The notes: generated by a model from the letters alone, not told the origin. Counted from the first letter of the stretch, positions 1-5,988 are shown. The stretch: 7,860 nucleotides of DNA from Actinomycetes bacterium (GCA_021846485.1 JAJZWW010000140.1:1-7860); one strand, 5' to 3'. Numbers and translations: made by a program.

Positions 1-15
1 CAGCCCGGCCCGCCA

Positions 16-48
16 CCCGCGCCCACCCCGCCACCCGCCACCCCTCCC
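16..48 (-). other. Potential G-quadruplex tract (G-rich minus strand)
   Basis: The plus strand carries C-tracts of 3-4 nt at 16-18, 22-24, 26-29, 34-36, 41-44 and 46-48, separated by 1-4 nt. Read on the minus strand this matches the G3+N1-7 pattern several times over. C-tracts continue at 59-62 and 64-67. No coding function is apparent. Whether it folds in the cell cannot be judged from sequence. Confidence 0.4.
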
Positions 49-400
49 TTCCTCACCGCCCCTCCCCAGCCGCGGCAAGGGCCGACTCCCGTCGGAGGGC
101 GTGGCAGGCGCACGACCGGCCGGACCGCACACCACGTCCCGGCCCACCGGCTCGCTGCCGCCCGCCGCCGCGGGCCTCTGGCGACAGGGCGGGGAGCTCG
201 ACCAAACCGGGGCGAGCCGGACCGTTAGCTCAGCTACGGGTCGGGTGGAGAGTCGTAGTCACCTTCGGCCCTGTCGCTCGCGCCGTCCGAGCCATGCGGC
301 ACAAGGCAACCAGCGACTGGTTCCCTCAACCGGACTCAAACTTGTGCCGGAAGACCCCAAGTTTCTCCTCGGTAGCTGCCGCTCAGGTCCCCTTGGCCGG

Positions 401-504
401 AACTGGGTGCACAGGAGCGAACCGGGTGCACAGGAGCGAACTGGGTGCATCCAGTGCCCGATATGGAGGTCGAACGCACCCACTTCGGCCCAATGCACCC
501 AGTT
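401..504. repeat. Dyad-symmetric array of a 19-bp repeat (3 direct + 2 inverted units)
   Basis: Three direct units begin at 401, 420 and 439 with exact 19-bp spacing. The first two are AACTGGGTGCACAGGAGCG and the same with one change (AACC...). The third keeps AACTGGGTGCA and then diverges. Two inverted copies of the 11-nt core lie at 475-485 (CGCACCCACTT) and 494-504 (TGCACCCAGTT), again 19 bp apart. The two arms face each other around a short near-palindrome, CCGATATGG (458-466). The longest perfect inverted repeat is 12 bp (439-450 with 493-504). The third unit also contains a small hairpin (ACTGG/CCAGT, 440-455). No copy of the core was noticed elsewhere in the window. It could be a multi-site protein-binding region or a copy of a dispersed palindromic repeat. 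Confidence 0.75.
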
Positions 505-711
505 TCCGCACCGGGCGCAAGGTCGTCCCACTGCGAGCGGGCCGTCACCCGCCAAGGGCGGCAGAATGACAATAGTGCCAAAAGTGGACCGTGGGAGCGG
601 TTGCCGTGGCAAGCGACAGACCAGTCGTCGGGGATGCTCCCCGGCACTGCTCCTGCTCGGAGAGCGGCCACTTCCGGTTCCCGGGGCCTGCGGGGACGCG
701 ACGCGCCGTGT

Positions 712-811
712 GACCACCTGACCACCTGACCACCCGACCACCCGACCACCCGACCACCCGACCACCTGACCACCCGACCACCCGACCACCCGACCACCTG
801 ACCACCTGACC
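712..811. repeat. Octamer tandem repeat (GACCACCY x 12)
   Basis: There are twelve uninterrupted 8-bp units, GACCACCT or GACCACCC, followed by a partial GACC. The last base of the units varies in the order T T C C C C T C C C T T, so the array is not perfectly homogeneous but no unit carries an insertion or deletion. The unit length is not a multiple of three. The array lies 56 bp downstream of the stop codon of the minus-strand dehydrogenase gene. It has the form of a slippage-prone simple repeat (VNTR-like). No function is evident. Confidence 0.9.
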
Positions 812-845
812 TTCGTCCACCACCGCCACCGGTGCCGGCTCGTGG

Positions 846-863
846 GTCCCCGGCCGGGGCGAC
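846..863 (-). terminator. Weak hairpin just downstream of the SDR gene
   Basis: GTCCCC (846-851) can pair with GGGG-C-GAC (856-863, one bulged C) around a GGCC loop. It lies 3 nt beyond the minus-strand dehydrogenase stop codon. There is no T-tract after it, so it is at best an atypical actinobacterial terminator or an mRNA 3'-end structure. High GC makes chance hairpins common. Confidence 0.3.
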
Positions 864-866
864 AGC

Positions 867-1637
867 TCAGCGGATGGTCGACCAGCCTCCGTCGGAGGTG
901 AGCACCTGGCCGGTCACCCACCCGCCGGCGGCCGAGCACAGCCATGTGACGAGCTCGGCGGCGTCCTCGGGGCGGCCGAGGCGGCCGAGGGGGCTCTCCG
1001 AGCGGATCCGCTCGCGCACCGCGGGCGACATCCAACCGGTGTCGGTAGGACCAGGGTTGACTGCGTTGACGGTGATGCCCTGCAAGGCGAGCTCGGCGGC
1101 GATCGACACCGTCATCCAGTGGATCGCCCCCTTGCTCGCCGCGTAGGCGACCGATCCCCGCAACGGGAGCCCGCTGACGAAGGTCACGATCCGCCCTCGC
1201 CCGCTCGGGCCTTCGAAACGTCGGGAGTGCTCGGCGGCGAGCAGCATCGTCGCTCGGGCGTTGACCGCCATGTGGTGGTCGAAGTCGGCGACGGTCATCT
1301 CCGCCAGCCCGCCGCCGGTGTCGTGGGTGTGGACCACGCACAAGGCGACCGGTGCCCGCCCGAAGGCCGCCACGGCGTCGTCGTAGAGGGCGGCGGGCGC
1401 TTCGGGGTCCGCCAGGTCGGCGTCGAAGTAGCGCACCCGGCCTTCCGGCGGGCTCAGGTCGAGCAGCAGCGCGTCGAGCTCGTCGTCGTGGCGGCCCCAG
1501 GCCATGCCGGCGTCGTAGGGGCGCCACCCCGACAGCGCCAGGTCCCACCCCTCCGCAGCCAGGCGGCGGGCGACGGCGGCGGCGATCCCCGGGCCGCGCG
1601 AGACTCCGGTGACCAGAGCGAGGGGGCGAGGGTCCAT
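867..1637 (-). CDS. Short-chain dehydrogenase/reductase (SDR) family oxidoreductase
   Basis: 256 aa, the usual length of a classical SDR (about 250). It should be a cytosolic NAD(P)(H)-dependent oxidoreductase with a single Rossmann domain; the substrate cannot be read from sequence. Visible motifs are the cofactor loop TGVSRGPG (residues 10-17, TGxxxGxG type), the helix-4 Asn in VNARAT (N126), the catalytic Ser in FVSG (S155) and YAASK (Y165, K169). The NPGPTDTGWM stretch after strand 6 (194-203) and a C-terminal SDGGW are also typical. The usual NNAG motif after strand 4 is absent: the equivalent stretch reads CVVHTHDTGG (100-109), as I recall for a FabG-like SDR subgroup. The start is an ATG with a -10-like GATACT 6 nt upstream and no Shine-Dalgarno, fitting a leaderless mRNA. 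It is transcribed divergently from purN across 119 bp, and no functional link to the folate genes is evident. Confidence 0.9.
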   Translation of the reverse strand: MDPRPLALVTGVSRGPGIAAAVARRLAAEGWDLALSGWRPYDAGMAWGRHDDELDALLLDLSPPEGRVRYFDADLADPEAPAALYDDAVAAFGRAPVALCVVHTHDTGGGLAEMTVADFDHHMAVNARATMLLAAEHSRRFEGPSGRGRIVTFVSGLPLRGSVAYAASKGAIHWMTVSIAAELALQGITVNAVNPGPTDTGWMSPAVRERIRSESPLGRLGRPEDAAELVTWLCSAAGGWVTGQVLTSDGGWSTIR

Positions 1638-1643
1638 CGCGCC

Positions 1644-1649
1644 AGTATC
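1644..1649 (-). promoter_or_regulatory. Candidate -10 element of the SDR gene (leaderless)
   Basis: On the minus strand GATACT ends 6 nt before the ATG, so transcription would begin at or next to the start codon. It shares the conserved A2 and T6 of the TAnnnT -10 consensus but has G at position 1. No TTGAC-like -35 is visible in the GC-rich DNA upstream. Confidence 0.45.
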
Positions 1650-1743
1650 GCGGGGCGTGGTGTGCCCCGGCCTGCCCGCGCCCCGCCGGCCCGCCCGCCG
1701 GCTACTACTACCAGTCGAGCTGCGCTCCCTCTCGCCCCCCCAT

Positions 1744-1749
1744 TAGTCT
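1744..1749 (+). promoter_or_regulatory. Candidate -10 element of purN-purH (leaderless)
   Basis: TAGTCT (TAnnnT type) sits in a small A/T-containing island within otherwise G+C-only sequence and ends 7 nt before the purN GTG. No Shine-Dalgarno lies between it and the start, so the mRNA is predicted to begin at the start codon. No clear -35 is seen. Confidence 0.55.
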
Positions 1750-1756
1750 CGTCGCG

Positions 1757-2365
1757 GTGGCCGGAGTAGAAACAGACCACCGCAGCGGGGTCTCCAGCGA
1801 CCCACCGGGCCTGGCGGTCCTGGCGTCGGGGACCGGCAGTATCCTCGGAGCGATCCTCGACGCCGGCCTGCCGGTTGCCGTGGTCCTGGTGGACCGGCCC
1901 TGTCGCGCCGAGAAGCTGGCCGCCGACGCCGGCGTGCCCGTCGAGGCGGTGGAGCGGGCCGGTTTCGGTCCCGACTTCGACCGGGTCGCCTACACCGAGT
2001 CGGTGGTCGCCGCGCTCGGGCGCCACGAGGTGGGCACCGTCGCGATGGCCGGCTTCGGCACCGTGCTCGGCGCGCCGCTGTTCGCTGCCTTCCCGGACCG
2101 GGTCCTGAACACCCATCCCTCGCTGCTGCCGTCCTTCAAGGGCTGGCACGCGGTGCGCTGCGCCCTCGCCGCCGGCGTGAGGGTCACCGGCTGCACGGTG
2201 CACCTCGCCACCGAGGCGGTCGACGACGGGCCGATCCTCGCCCAGCGGGCGGTCGAGGCGCTGCCGGGTGACACCGAGCAAACCCTGCACGAGCGGATCA
2301 AGGCGGTCGAGCGGGTCTTGTACCCCGAGGCCATCCGTCGCTTCTTGGAGGGGAGCCTGCGATGA
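1757..2365 (+). CDS. purN: Phosphoribosylglycinamide formyltransferase (GART)
   Basis: 202 aa, within the family range (about 190-215). It transfers the formyl group of 10-formyl-tetrahydrofolate to GAR, the third step of de novo purine synthesis, in the cytosol. The phosphate-binding loop reads LASGTGSIL (22-30). The catalytic triad is recognisable as N118 and H120 in LNTHPSLLPSFKG and D156 in TEAVDDGPI, matching Asn106, His108 and Asp144 of E. coli PurN. The folate-site segment MAGFGTVL (97-104) is also present. One oddity is that the Asn of the usual GSN in the phosphate loop is Ile here. The GTG start gives about 17 residues before the first beta strand and is supported by a -10 hexamer 7 nt upstream. 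The stop codon overlaps the purH start (ATGA), implying co-transcription and translational coupling. Confidence 0.93.
   Translation: MAGVETDHRSGVSSDPPGLAVLASGTGSILGAILDAGLPVAVVLVDRPCRAEKLAADAGVPVEAVERAGFGPDFDRVAYTESVVAALGRHEVGTVAMAGFGTVLGAPLFAAFPDRVLNTHPSLLPSFKGWHAVRCALAAGVRVTGCTVHLATEAVDDGPILAQRAVEALPGDTEQTLHERIKAVERVLYPEAIRRFLEGSLR
2347..2355 (+). promoter_or_regulatory. purH: Shine-Dalgarno of purH
   Basis: GGAGGGGAG lies inside the last codons of purN and ends 6 nt before the purH ATG at 2362. It is the strongest ribosome-binding site in the window, and it fixes the purH start at the ATGA overlap. Confidence 0.85.
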
Positions 2366-3897
2366 GGGTCCTCCTGTCGGTCTACGACAAGACGGGCCTC
2401 GATGATCTCGCCGCCGGGCTCGCCGGTCTCGGTCACGAGCTGGTCGCCAGCGGCGGGACCGCGGCGGCGCTGGCCGTGGCCGGCGTCGCGCACCGCGACG
2501 TCGAGTCGGTGACCGGGGCACCGGAGATGCTCGGGGGGCGGGTGAAGACCCTACACCCGGCGATCCACGGGGGGATCCTCGCCGACCTCGACCGCCCCGA
2601 GCACGTGGCGGATCTGGCGGCGCTGGGGATCGAGCCGGTCGGGCTGGTGGTGTGCAACCTGTACCCGTTCTCGGAGCGGCCGTCGGTGGAGCTGATCGAC
2701 GTGGGCGGCCCGACGATGTTGCGCGCGGCGGCCAAGAACCACGCCCATGTCGGTGTGGTCGTCGACCCGGCCGACTACCCGAGGGTGCTGGCCGACCTGG
2801 CGGCCCACGGGTCGCTCTCGGCGGGCCTGCGCCGGCGGCTGGCGGCGGCGGCGTTCGCCCACACCGCCGCCTACGACGCGGCGATCGCCAACTGGTTCGC
2901 CGAGCAGGAGGACGAGGAGGGGGGAAAGACCTCGCTGCCCCCGGTGATCCGCCTGACCCTGGGGCGGACCCGGGTGCTGCGCTACGGGGAGAACCCTCAC
3001 CAGGCCGGGGGCCTCTACGCCGAGATGGGCCGGGGTGGCTGGCTCGGGCGGCTCCGCCAGCACGGGGGGATGGAGCTTTCGTACCTGAACCTCTACGACG
3101 CCGACGCCGCCTGGCGGCTGGTGCACTCCCTGGCGGAGCTGGGACCGGTCGCCGCGGCGGTGGTGAAGCACGCCAACGCCTGCGGGGCGGCGGTCGCCGG
3201 CGAGGCGGGTAGCGCCTACGAGCGGGCGTTCGCGGCCGACCCGGTCTCGGCGTTCGGCGGGATCGTCGCTCTGTCCGCGCCGGTCGACGCCGAGCTGGCC
3301 GCCGAGCTGGTGGCCAACCCGCGCGCCGACGTGCTGGTTGCCCCCGGGTACTCCCCCGAGGCGCTCGAGGTCTTCGCCGCGCGCCGCAAGGGCATGCGGG
3401 TCCTGGAGGCCCCCGCCCCCGATGCCGGAGCCGACGACGGGTCGTGGCACCTGCGCCAGCTGTCGGGGGGATGGCTGGTCCAGGAGCCGTACCGCTTCGC
3501 CGTACCCCGCAGCCAGTGGCGGGTCGTGACCACCGCGGAGCCGACCGGGCAGCAGTGGGACGACCTCGAGCTCGCCTGGCGGGTGGTCGCCGCGGTCAAG
3601 TCCAACGCCGTGGTGGTCGCGGCCGGTGGCACCGCCCTCGGGATCGGCGCCGGCCAGCAGAACCGGGTCAGCGCGGCCGAGCTCGCCGCGACCCGGGCGG
3701 CCGGGCGTGCGGCGGGTGGCGCCGCCGCGAGCGACGCCTTCTTCCCGTTCCGGGACGGTCTCGACGCGCTGTCCGCCGCCGGGGTGGGCGCGGTGGTCCA
3801 GCCGGGCGGGTCGGTGCGCGACGCCGAGGTCTCCGCGGCGGCCGAGGAGCACGGCATCGCTATGGTCCTCACTGGCGAGCGCCAGTTCCAGCACTGA
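2362..3897 (+). CDS. purH: Bifunctional AICAR transformylase / IMP cyclohydrolase
   Basis: 511 aa, the family's usual length (about 510-530). It catalyses the last two steps of IMP synthesis: formylation of AICAR with 10-formyl-THF, then ring closure. The N-terminal cyclohydrolase (MGS-like) domain covers about residues 1-130, with VYDKTG (7-12), SGGTAAAL (30-37), GGRVKTLHPAIHGG (58-71), NLYPF (99-103) and DVGGPTMLRAAAKNH (113-127). The transformylase domain follows, with RYGENPHQ (207-214), YLNLYDADAAW (241-251), the catalytic Lys-His pair in VVKHANACGA (K269, H270), DPVSAFGG (293-300), VKSNAVVVAAGGTALGIGAGQ (412-432), ASDAFFPFRDG (456-466) and the C-terminal VQPGGSVRDAEV. All key motifs are intact. 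It overlaps purN by 4 nt and is followed by a 124-nt gap containing the metF promoter and leader. Confidence 0.97.
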   Translation: MRVLLSVYDKTGLDDLAAGLAGLGHELVASGGTAAALAVAGVAHRDVESVTGAPEMLGGRVKTLHPAIHGGILADLDRPEHVADLAALGIEPVGLVVCNLYPFSERPSVELIDVGGPTMLRAAAKNHAHVGVVVDPADYPRVLADLAAHGSLSAGLRRRLAAAAFAHTAAYDAAIANWFAEQEDEEGGKTSLPPVIRLTLGRTRVLRYGENPHQAGGLYAEMGRGGWLGRLRQHGGMELSYLNLYDADAAWRLVHSLAELGPVAAAVVKHANACGAAVAGEAGSAYERAFAADPVSAFGGIVALSAPVDAELAAELVANPRADVLVAPGYSPEALEVFAARRKGMRVLEAPAPDAGADDGSWHLRQLSGGWLVQEPYRFAVPRSQWRVVTTAEPTGQQWDDLELAWRVVAAVKSNAVVVAAGGTALGIGAGQQNRVSAAELAATRAAGRAAGGAAASDAFFPFRDGLDALSAAGVGAVVQPGGSVRDAEVSAAAEEHGIAMVLTGERQFQH

Positions 3898-3932
3898 GCG
3901 GCGGTCTCCGGGCGGCGGCCGCCGGCGACTGG

Positions 3933-3938
3933 TATCGT
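3933..3938 (+). promoter_or_regulatory. metF: Candidate -10 element of the metF operon
   Basis: TATCGT is the only clear TAnnnT hexamer in the purH-metF gap. A start about 7 nt downstream would fall at the GGG of 3944-3946, exactly where the first strand of the predicted leader stem begins. No recognisable -35 is present. The hexamer overlaps one arm (3936-3944, CGTCTGTCG) of a perfect 9-bp inverted repeat whose other arm is 3975-3983, so this arm might act as DNA (an operator) rather than RNA. Confidence 0.45.
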
Positions 3939-3944
3939 CTGTCG

Positions 3945-4021
3945 GGTAGGCGCCTCCCTGTGAGGGTTCGAGTACGACAGACGTCGTCGGCGCCGCTACC
4001 TGCACCGCCAGGGAGACGTCT
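3945..4021 (+). ncRNA. Structured 5' leader of metF, candidate cis-regulatory RNA
   Basis: The roughly 77-nt leader can fold into a three-way-junction shape. Its closing stem pairs 3945-3949 (GGTAG) with 3996-4000 (CTACC) and 3950-3954 (GCGCC) with 3989-3993 (GGCGC), with a 2-nt bulge (CG, 3994-3995). Inside lie hairpin CCCT-GTG-AGGG (3956-3966) and hairpin ACGAC-AGAC-GTCGT (3974-3987). Segment 3977-3985 (ACAGACGTC) can instead pair perfectly with 4015-4023, covering the metF start. Separately, CTCCCTG (3954-3960) can pair with the Shine-Dalgarno CAGGGAG (4009-4015). Such alternative pairing is typical of translational riboswitches and attenuators. I do not recognise a known SAM, THF, SAH, cobalamin or ZTP class. 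Neither folding energy nor covariation was tested. Confidence 0.45.
4009..4015 (+). promoter_or_regulatory. metF: Shine-Dalgarno of metF
   Basis: CAGGGAG ends 6 nt before the GTG at 4022. It supports that start and shows that metF, unlike the other first genes here, is translated from a leadered mRNA. The same bases can be sequestered by 3954-3960. Confidence 0.7.
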
Positions 4022-4879
4022 GTGACCCACATCGCCGCACTGCTCGCCGAAGGCCGCACCTACAGCTTCGAGCTGTTCCCACCGAAGACCGCCGAGGGTC
4101 GCCGGCACCTCGCCCGGACCCTCGCCGACCTCCAGCCGCTCGAGCCGTCCTTCGTCTCGGTCACCTACCGGGGCGGGCCGTCCTCGCGGGGTCCCACCCA
4201 CGACCTGGTCGCCGGGCTGCTCGAGACCACCACGCTCAACCCGATGGCCCACCTCACCTGTGCTGGCCACACCCGCCTGGAGCTCGCCGACATCCTCGTC
4301 GGGCTGCGCAAGGCGGGGATCGACAACCTGATGGCCCTCGGCGGCGACCCGCCCGCGCCGGGCAGCCCCCCTGGTGAGCTGACCCACGCCATCGAGCTGG
4401 TCGAGCTGGCCCGGGCTGTCGGGGGGTTCTCGGTCGGCGTCGCCGCCCACCCCTCGGTCCATCCCCGCGCCGCGTCCCGGGAGGCCGACCGGGCCCAGAC
4501 AGCGGCCAAGCTCGCTCTGGCCGACTTCGCGGTGACCCAGTCGGTCTTCTCCGTCGAGGAGTACCTGGCGCTGGTCGACGACCTGGCCGCTCTCGGCGTC
4601 GACAAGCCGGTGCTGCCGGGCATCATGCCGATCACCGCCCTCTCGTCGATCGGGCGCCAGCGGGAGCTCGGTGCCGTAGTGCCGGGCGACCTCGAGGCCC
4701 GGCTACGGGTCGCGCGCAGCGACCGGGACGTCGCCGCGGTCGGGGTCGAGGCGGCGACCGATTGCTGCCGGGCGCTGCTCGACGCCGGCGCGCCCGGCCT
4801 GCACTTCATCACCCTCAACCGCTCCGGGGCGACTCGGGAGATCTACTCCAATCTCGGGTTGGTCGCCCGGGCGGCATGA
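4022..4879 (+). CDS. metF: Methylenetetrahydrofolate reductase
   Basis: 285 aa, close to the bacterial MetF length (about 290-300). This FAD-containing TIM-barrel enzyme reduces 5,10-methylene-THF to 5-methyl-THF, the methyl donor for methionine synthase. Visible family motifs in order are SFELFPPKT (15-23, with the catalytic Glu at E17), FVSVTYRGG, NPMAHLTC, NLMALGGDPP (folate/FAD site), GVAAHPSVHP, LADFAVTQSVF, LPGIMPI and the C-terminal PGLHFITLNR followed by SGATREI. The start is a GTG with Shine-Dalgarno CAGGGAG 6 nt upstream; residue 1 lies about ten residues before the first beta strand, as expected. The gene follows purH after 124 nt, suggesting its own promoter and leader, and it overlaps the downstream flavoprotein gene by ATGA. 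Its placement beside purN and purH groups three folate-using activities. Confidence 0.95.
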   Translation: MTHIAALLAEGRTYSFELFPPKTAEGRRHLARTLADLQPLEPSFVSVTYRGGPSSRGPTHDLVAGLLETTTLNPMAHLTCAGHTRLELADILVGLRKAGIDNLMALGGDPPAPGSPPGELTHAIELVELARAVGGFSVGVAAHPSVHPRAASREADRAQTAAKLALADFAVTQSVFSVEEYLALVDDLAALGVDKPVLPGIMPITALSSIGRQRELGAVVPGDLEARLRVARSDRDVAAVGVEAATDCCRALLDAGAPGLHFITLNRSGATREIYSNLGLVARAA

Positions 4880-5979
4880 ACACCCCGGTCACCGAGCTGC
4901 TCGGGATCGACTTCCCGCTGCTCGCCTTCAGCCACTGCCGCGACGTGGTCGCCGCGGTCACCAACGCCGGCGGCTTCGGGGTGCTCGGCGCCGCCGGACT
5001 CACCCCCGAGGTCCTCGACGCCGAGCTGTGCTGGATCGACGGTCACGTCGCCGGCCGCCCCTACGGCGCCGACGTGCTCGTCCCGGAGCGCACCGCGGCG
5101 CTCAGGGGCGGCGACCTGGACGCGCTGGTCCCCGAGGGCCACCGTCGCTTCGTGGGCGAGCTGCTCGACCGCCACGGCCTGCCGTCCGGCGAGGTCCGCC
5201 TCGGGTCGATCCGCCTCGGCGACCCCGACACCACCGCCGGGCTGCTCGACGTGGCTTTCTCCCACCCGATAGCGCTGGTCGCCAACGCACTCGGCCCGCC
5301 GCCCGAGCACCTGGTCGCCCAGGCCGGCCGCCGCGGCGTGCCGGTCGCCGCGCTCGTCGGCAGCCGCTACCACGCCGAGCGCCAGCTCGCCGCCGGGGTC
5401 GACCTGCTCGTCGCGCAGGGGGGTGAGGCGGGCGGCCACACCGGGGAGATCCCGACAATGGTGCTCGTTCCGGAGGTGGTCGCCGCCGCGGCCGGACGGG
5501 TCCCGGTGCTCGCCGCCGGCGGGATCGTCACCGGCCGGCAGATGGCCGCGGCGATGGCCCTCGGCGCCGACGGGGCCTGGACCGGCTCGGTGTGGCTCAC
5601 CACCGAGGAGGCCGAGACCGCCCCGGCCACCAAGGCCAAGATGCTCGCCGCCGGGTCGGGGGACACGGTCCGCTCCCGGGGTCGTACCGGCAAGCCGGCC
5701 CGCCAGCTCCGATCCGGGTGGACCGACGCGTGGGACGACCCGGCCGGCCCGGGGGCGTTGCCCATGCCGCTGCAGTCGATGCTCGCCGAGCCAGCCCTGG
5801 ACCGGGTGGACACCGCCGCGGCCGGCGGGCACGAGGGGGCCCGGGAGCTGGCCACCTACTTCGTCGGCCAGGGTGTCGGGCTGCTCGACTCGGTCCGCCC
5901 GGCGCGCCGGGTGGTGGCGGAGATGATGGAGGACTTCGCCGCCGCGGTCGCCCGCCTGGCAGAGCTCGACGACGCCTGA
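4876..5979 (+). CDS. Nitronate monooxygenase-like FMN flavoprotein (2-nitropropane dioxygenase family)
   Basis: 367 aa, the usual length of this family (about 320-380). These FMN-dependent TIM-barrel enzymes oxidise nitronates in characterised members; the physiological substrate of most bacterial homologues is unknown. Visible signatures are an N-terminal IDFPLLAFSHCRDVVAAVTN, AGGFGVLGAAGLTPE (31-45), QGGEAGGHTG (181-190, with the family's His at H188), the FMN-phosphate segment VPVLAAGGIVTGRQMAAAMALGADG split over 209-233, and GSVWLTTEEA (237-246). The ATG overlaps the metF stop (ATGA) and has no good Shine-Dalgarno of its own, so expression should depend on metF translation. A longer in-frame start inside metF exists but would precede the normal N-terminus. 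No function in folate metabolism is known for this family, so any link is inferred from coupling alone. Confidence 0.85.
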   Translation: MNTPVTELLGIDFPLLAFSHCRDVVAAVTNAGGFGVLGAAGLTPEVLDAELCWIDGHVAGRPYGADVLVPERTAALRGGDLDALVPEGHRRFVGELLDRHGLPSGEVRLGSIRLGDPDTTAGLLDVAFSHPIALVANALGPPPEHLVAQAGRRGVPVAALVGSRYHAERQLAAGVDLLVAQGGEAGGHTGEIPTMVLVPEVVAAAAGRVPVLAAGGIVTGRQMAAAMALGADGAWTGSVWLTTEEAETAPATKAKMLAAGSGDTVRSRGRTGKPARQLRSGWTDAWDDPAGPGALPMPLQSMLAEPALDRVDTAAAGGHEGARELATYFVGQGVGLLDSVRPARRVVAEMMEDFAAAVARLAELDDA

Positions 5980-5988
5980 AGCGGCGCC

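Larger units (their letters stand above)
1..866. other. Long region without a convincing gene
   Basis: I see no gene I can support here. Open frames exist on both strands, as expected at this GC content, but their translations are low-complexity, have no recognisable domain and lack a ribosome-binding site or a -10/start arrangement like those of the real genes in the window. About 290-600 is visibly less GC-rich than the genes to its right. The region holds a C-rich tract at the left edge, a dyad-symmetric 19-bp repeat array (401-504), a small hairpin (549-561, CCGCC/GGCGG) and an octamer tandem repeat (712-811). It could be a true intergenic region or the remains of a lost or inserted element. 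The left end is cut by the window, so the gene upstream is unknown. Confidence 0.6.

Noticed and set aside
216..291. tRNA-like segment (GTTAGCTCAG resembling a D-arm, with GGAC/GTCC at acceptor distance)
   Set aside because: The D-loop would be far too long, there is no TTCRANY T-loop at the right place and the acceptor stem has a mismatch. Judged coincidental.
401..504. CRISPR array
   Set aside because: Units are 19 bp with no spacers, and part of the array is inverted.
564..590. AT-richer stretch AATGACAATAGTGCCAAAAG considered as a transposon end or promoter
   Set aside because: No matching inverted end, target duplication or transposase was found, and no -35/-10 pair with correct spacing.
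101..721. Plus-strand open frame of 206 codons in the left region
   Set aside because: No ribosome-binding site or promoter-start geometry, no domain, biased Arg/Ser/Pro/Gly composition; it runs through the 19-bp repeat array. Open frames this long arise by chance at this GC content.
259..1548. Minus-strand open frame of 429 codons
   Set aside because: It overlaps the SDR gene in another frame and passes through the octamer repeat, giving repetitive low-complexity protein. The SDR frame has all family motifs.
3926..4015. ZTP (pfl) riboswitch upstream of metF, suggested by GACTGG and CCGCCAGGG
   Set aside because: The conserved CGUGACUGGCG and CCGCCUGGGC blocks and the ACCACCGGG hairpin are not present; the resemblance is limited to short words. 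An Rfam scan would settle it.
4762..4875. Earlier in-frame start for the flavoprotein gene inside metF
   Set aside because: It would add 38 Arg-rich residues ahead of the normal family N-terminus; the ATGA-coupled ATG at 4876 fits the family and the operon style.
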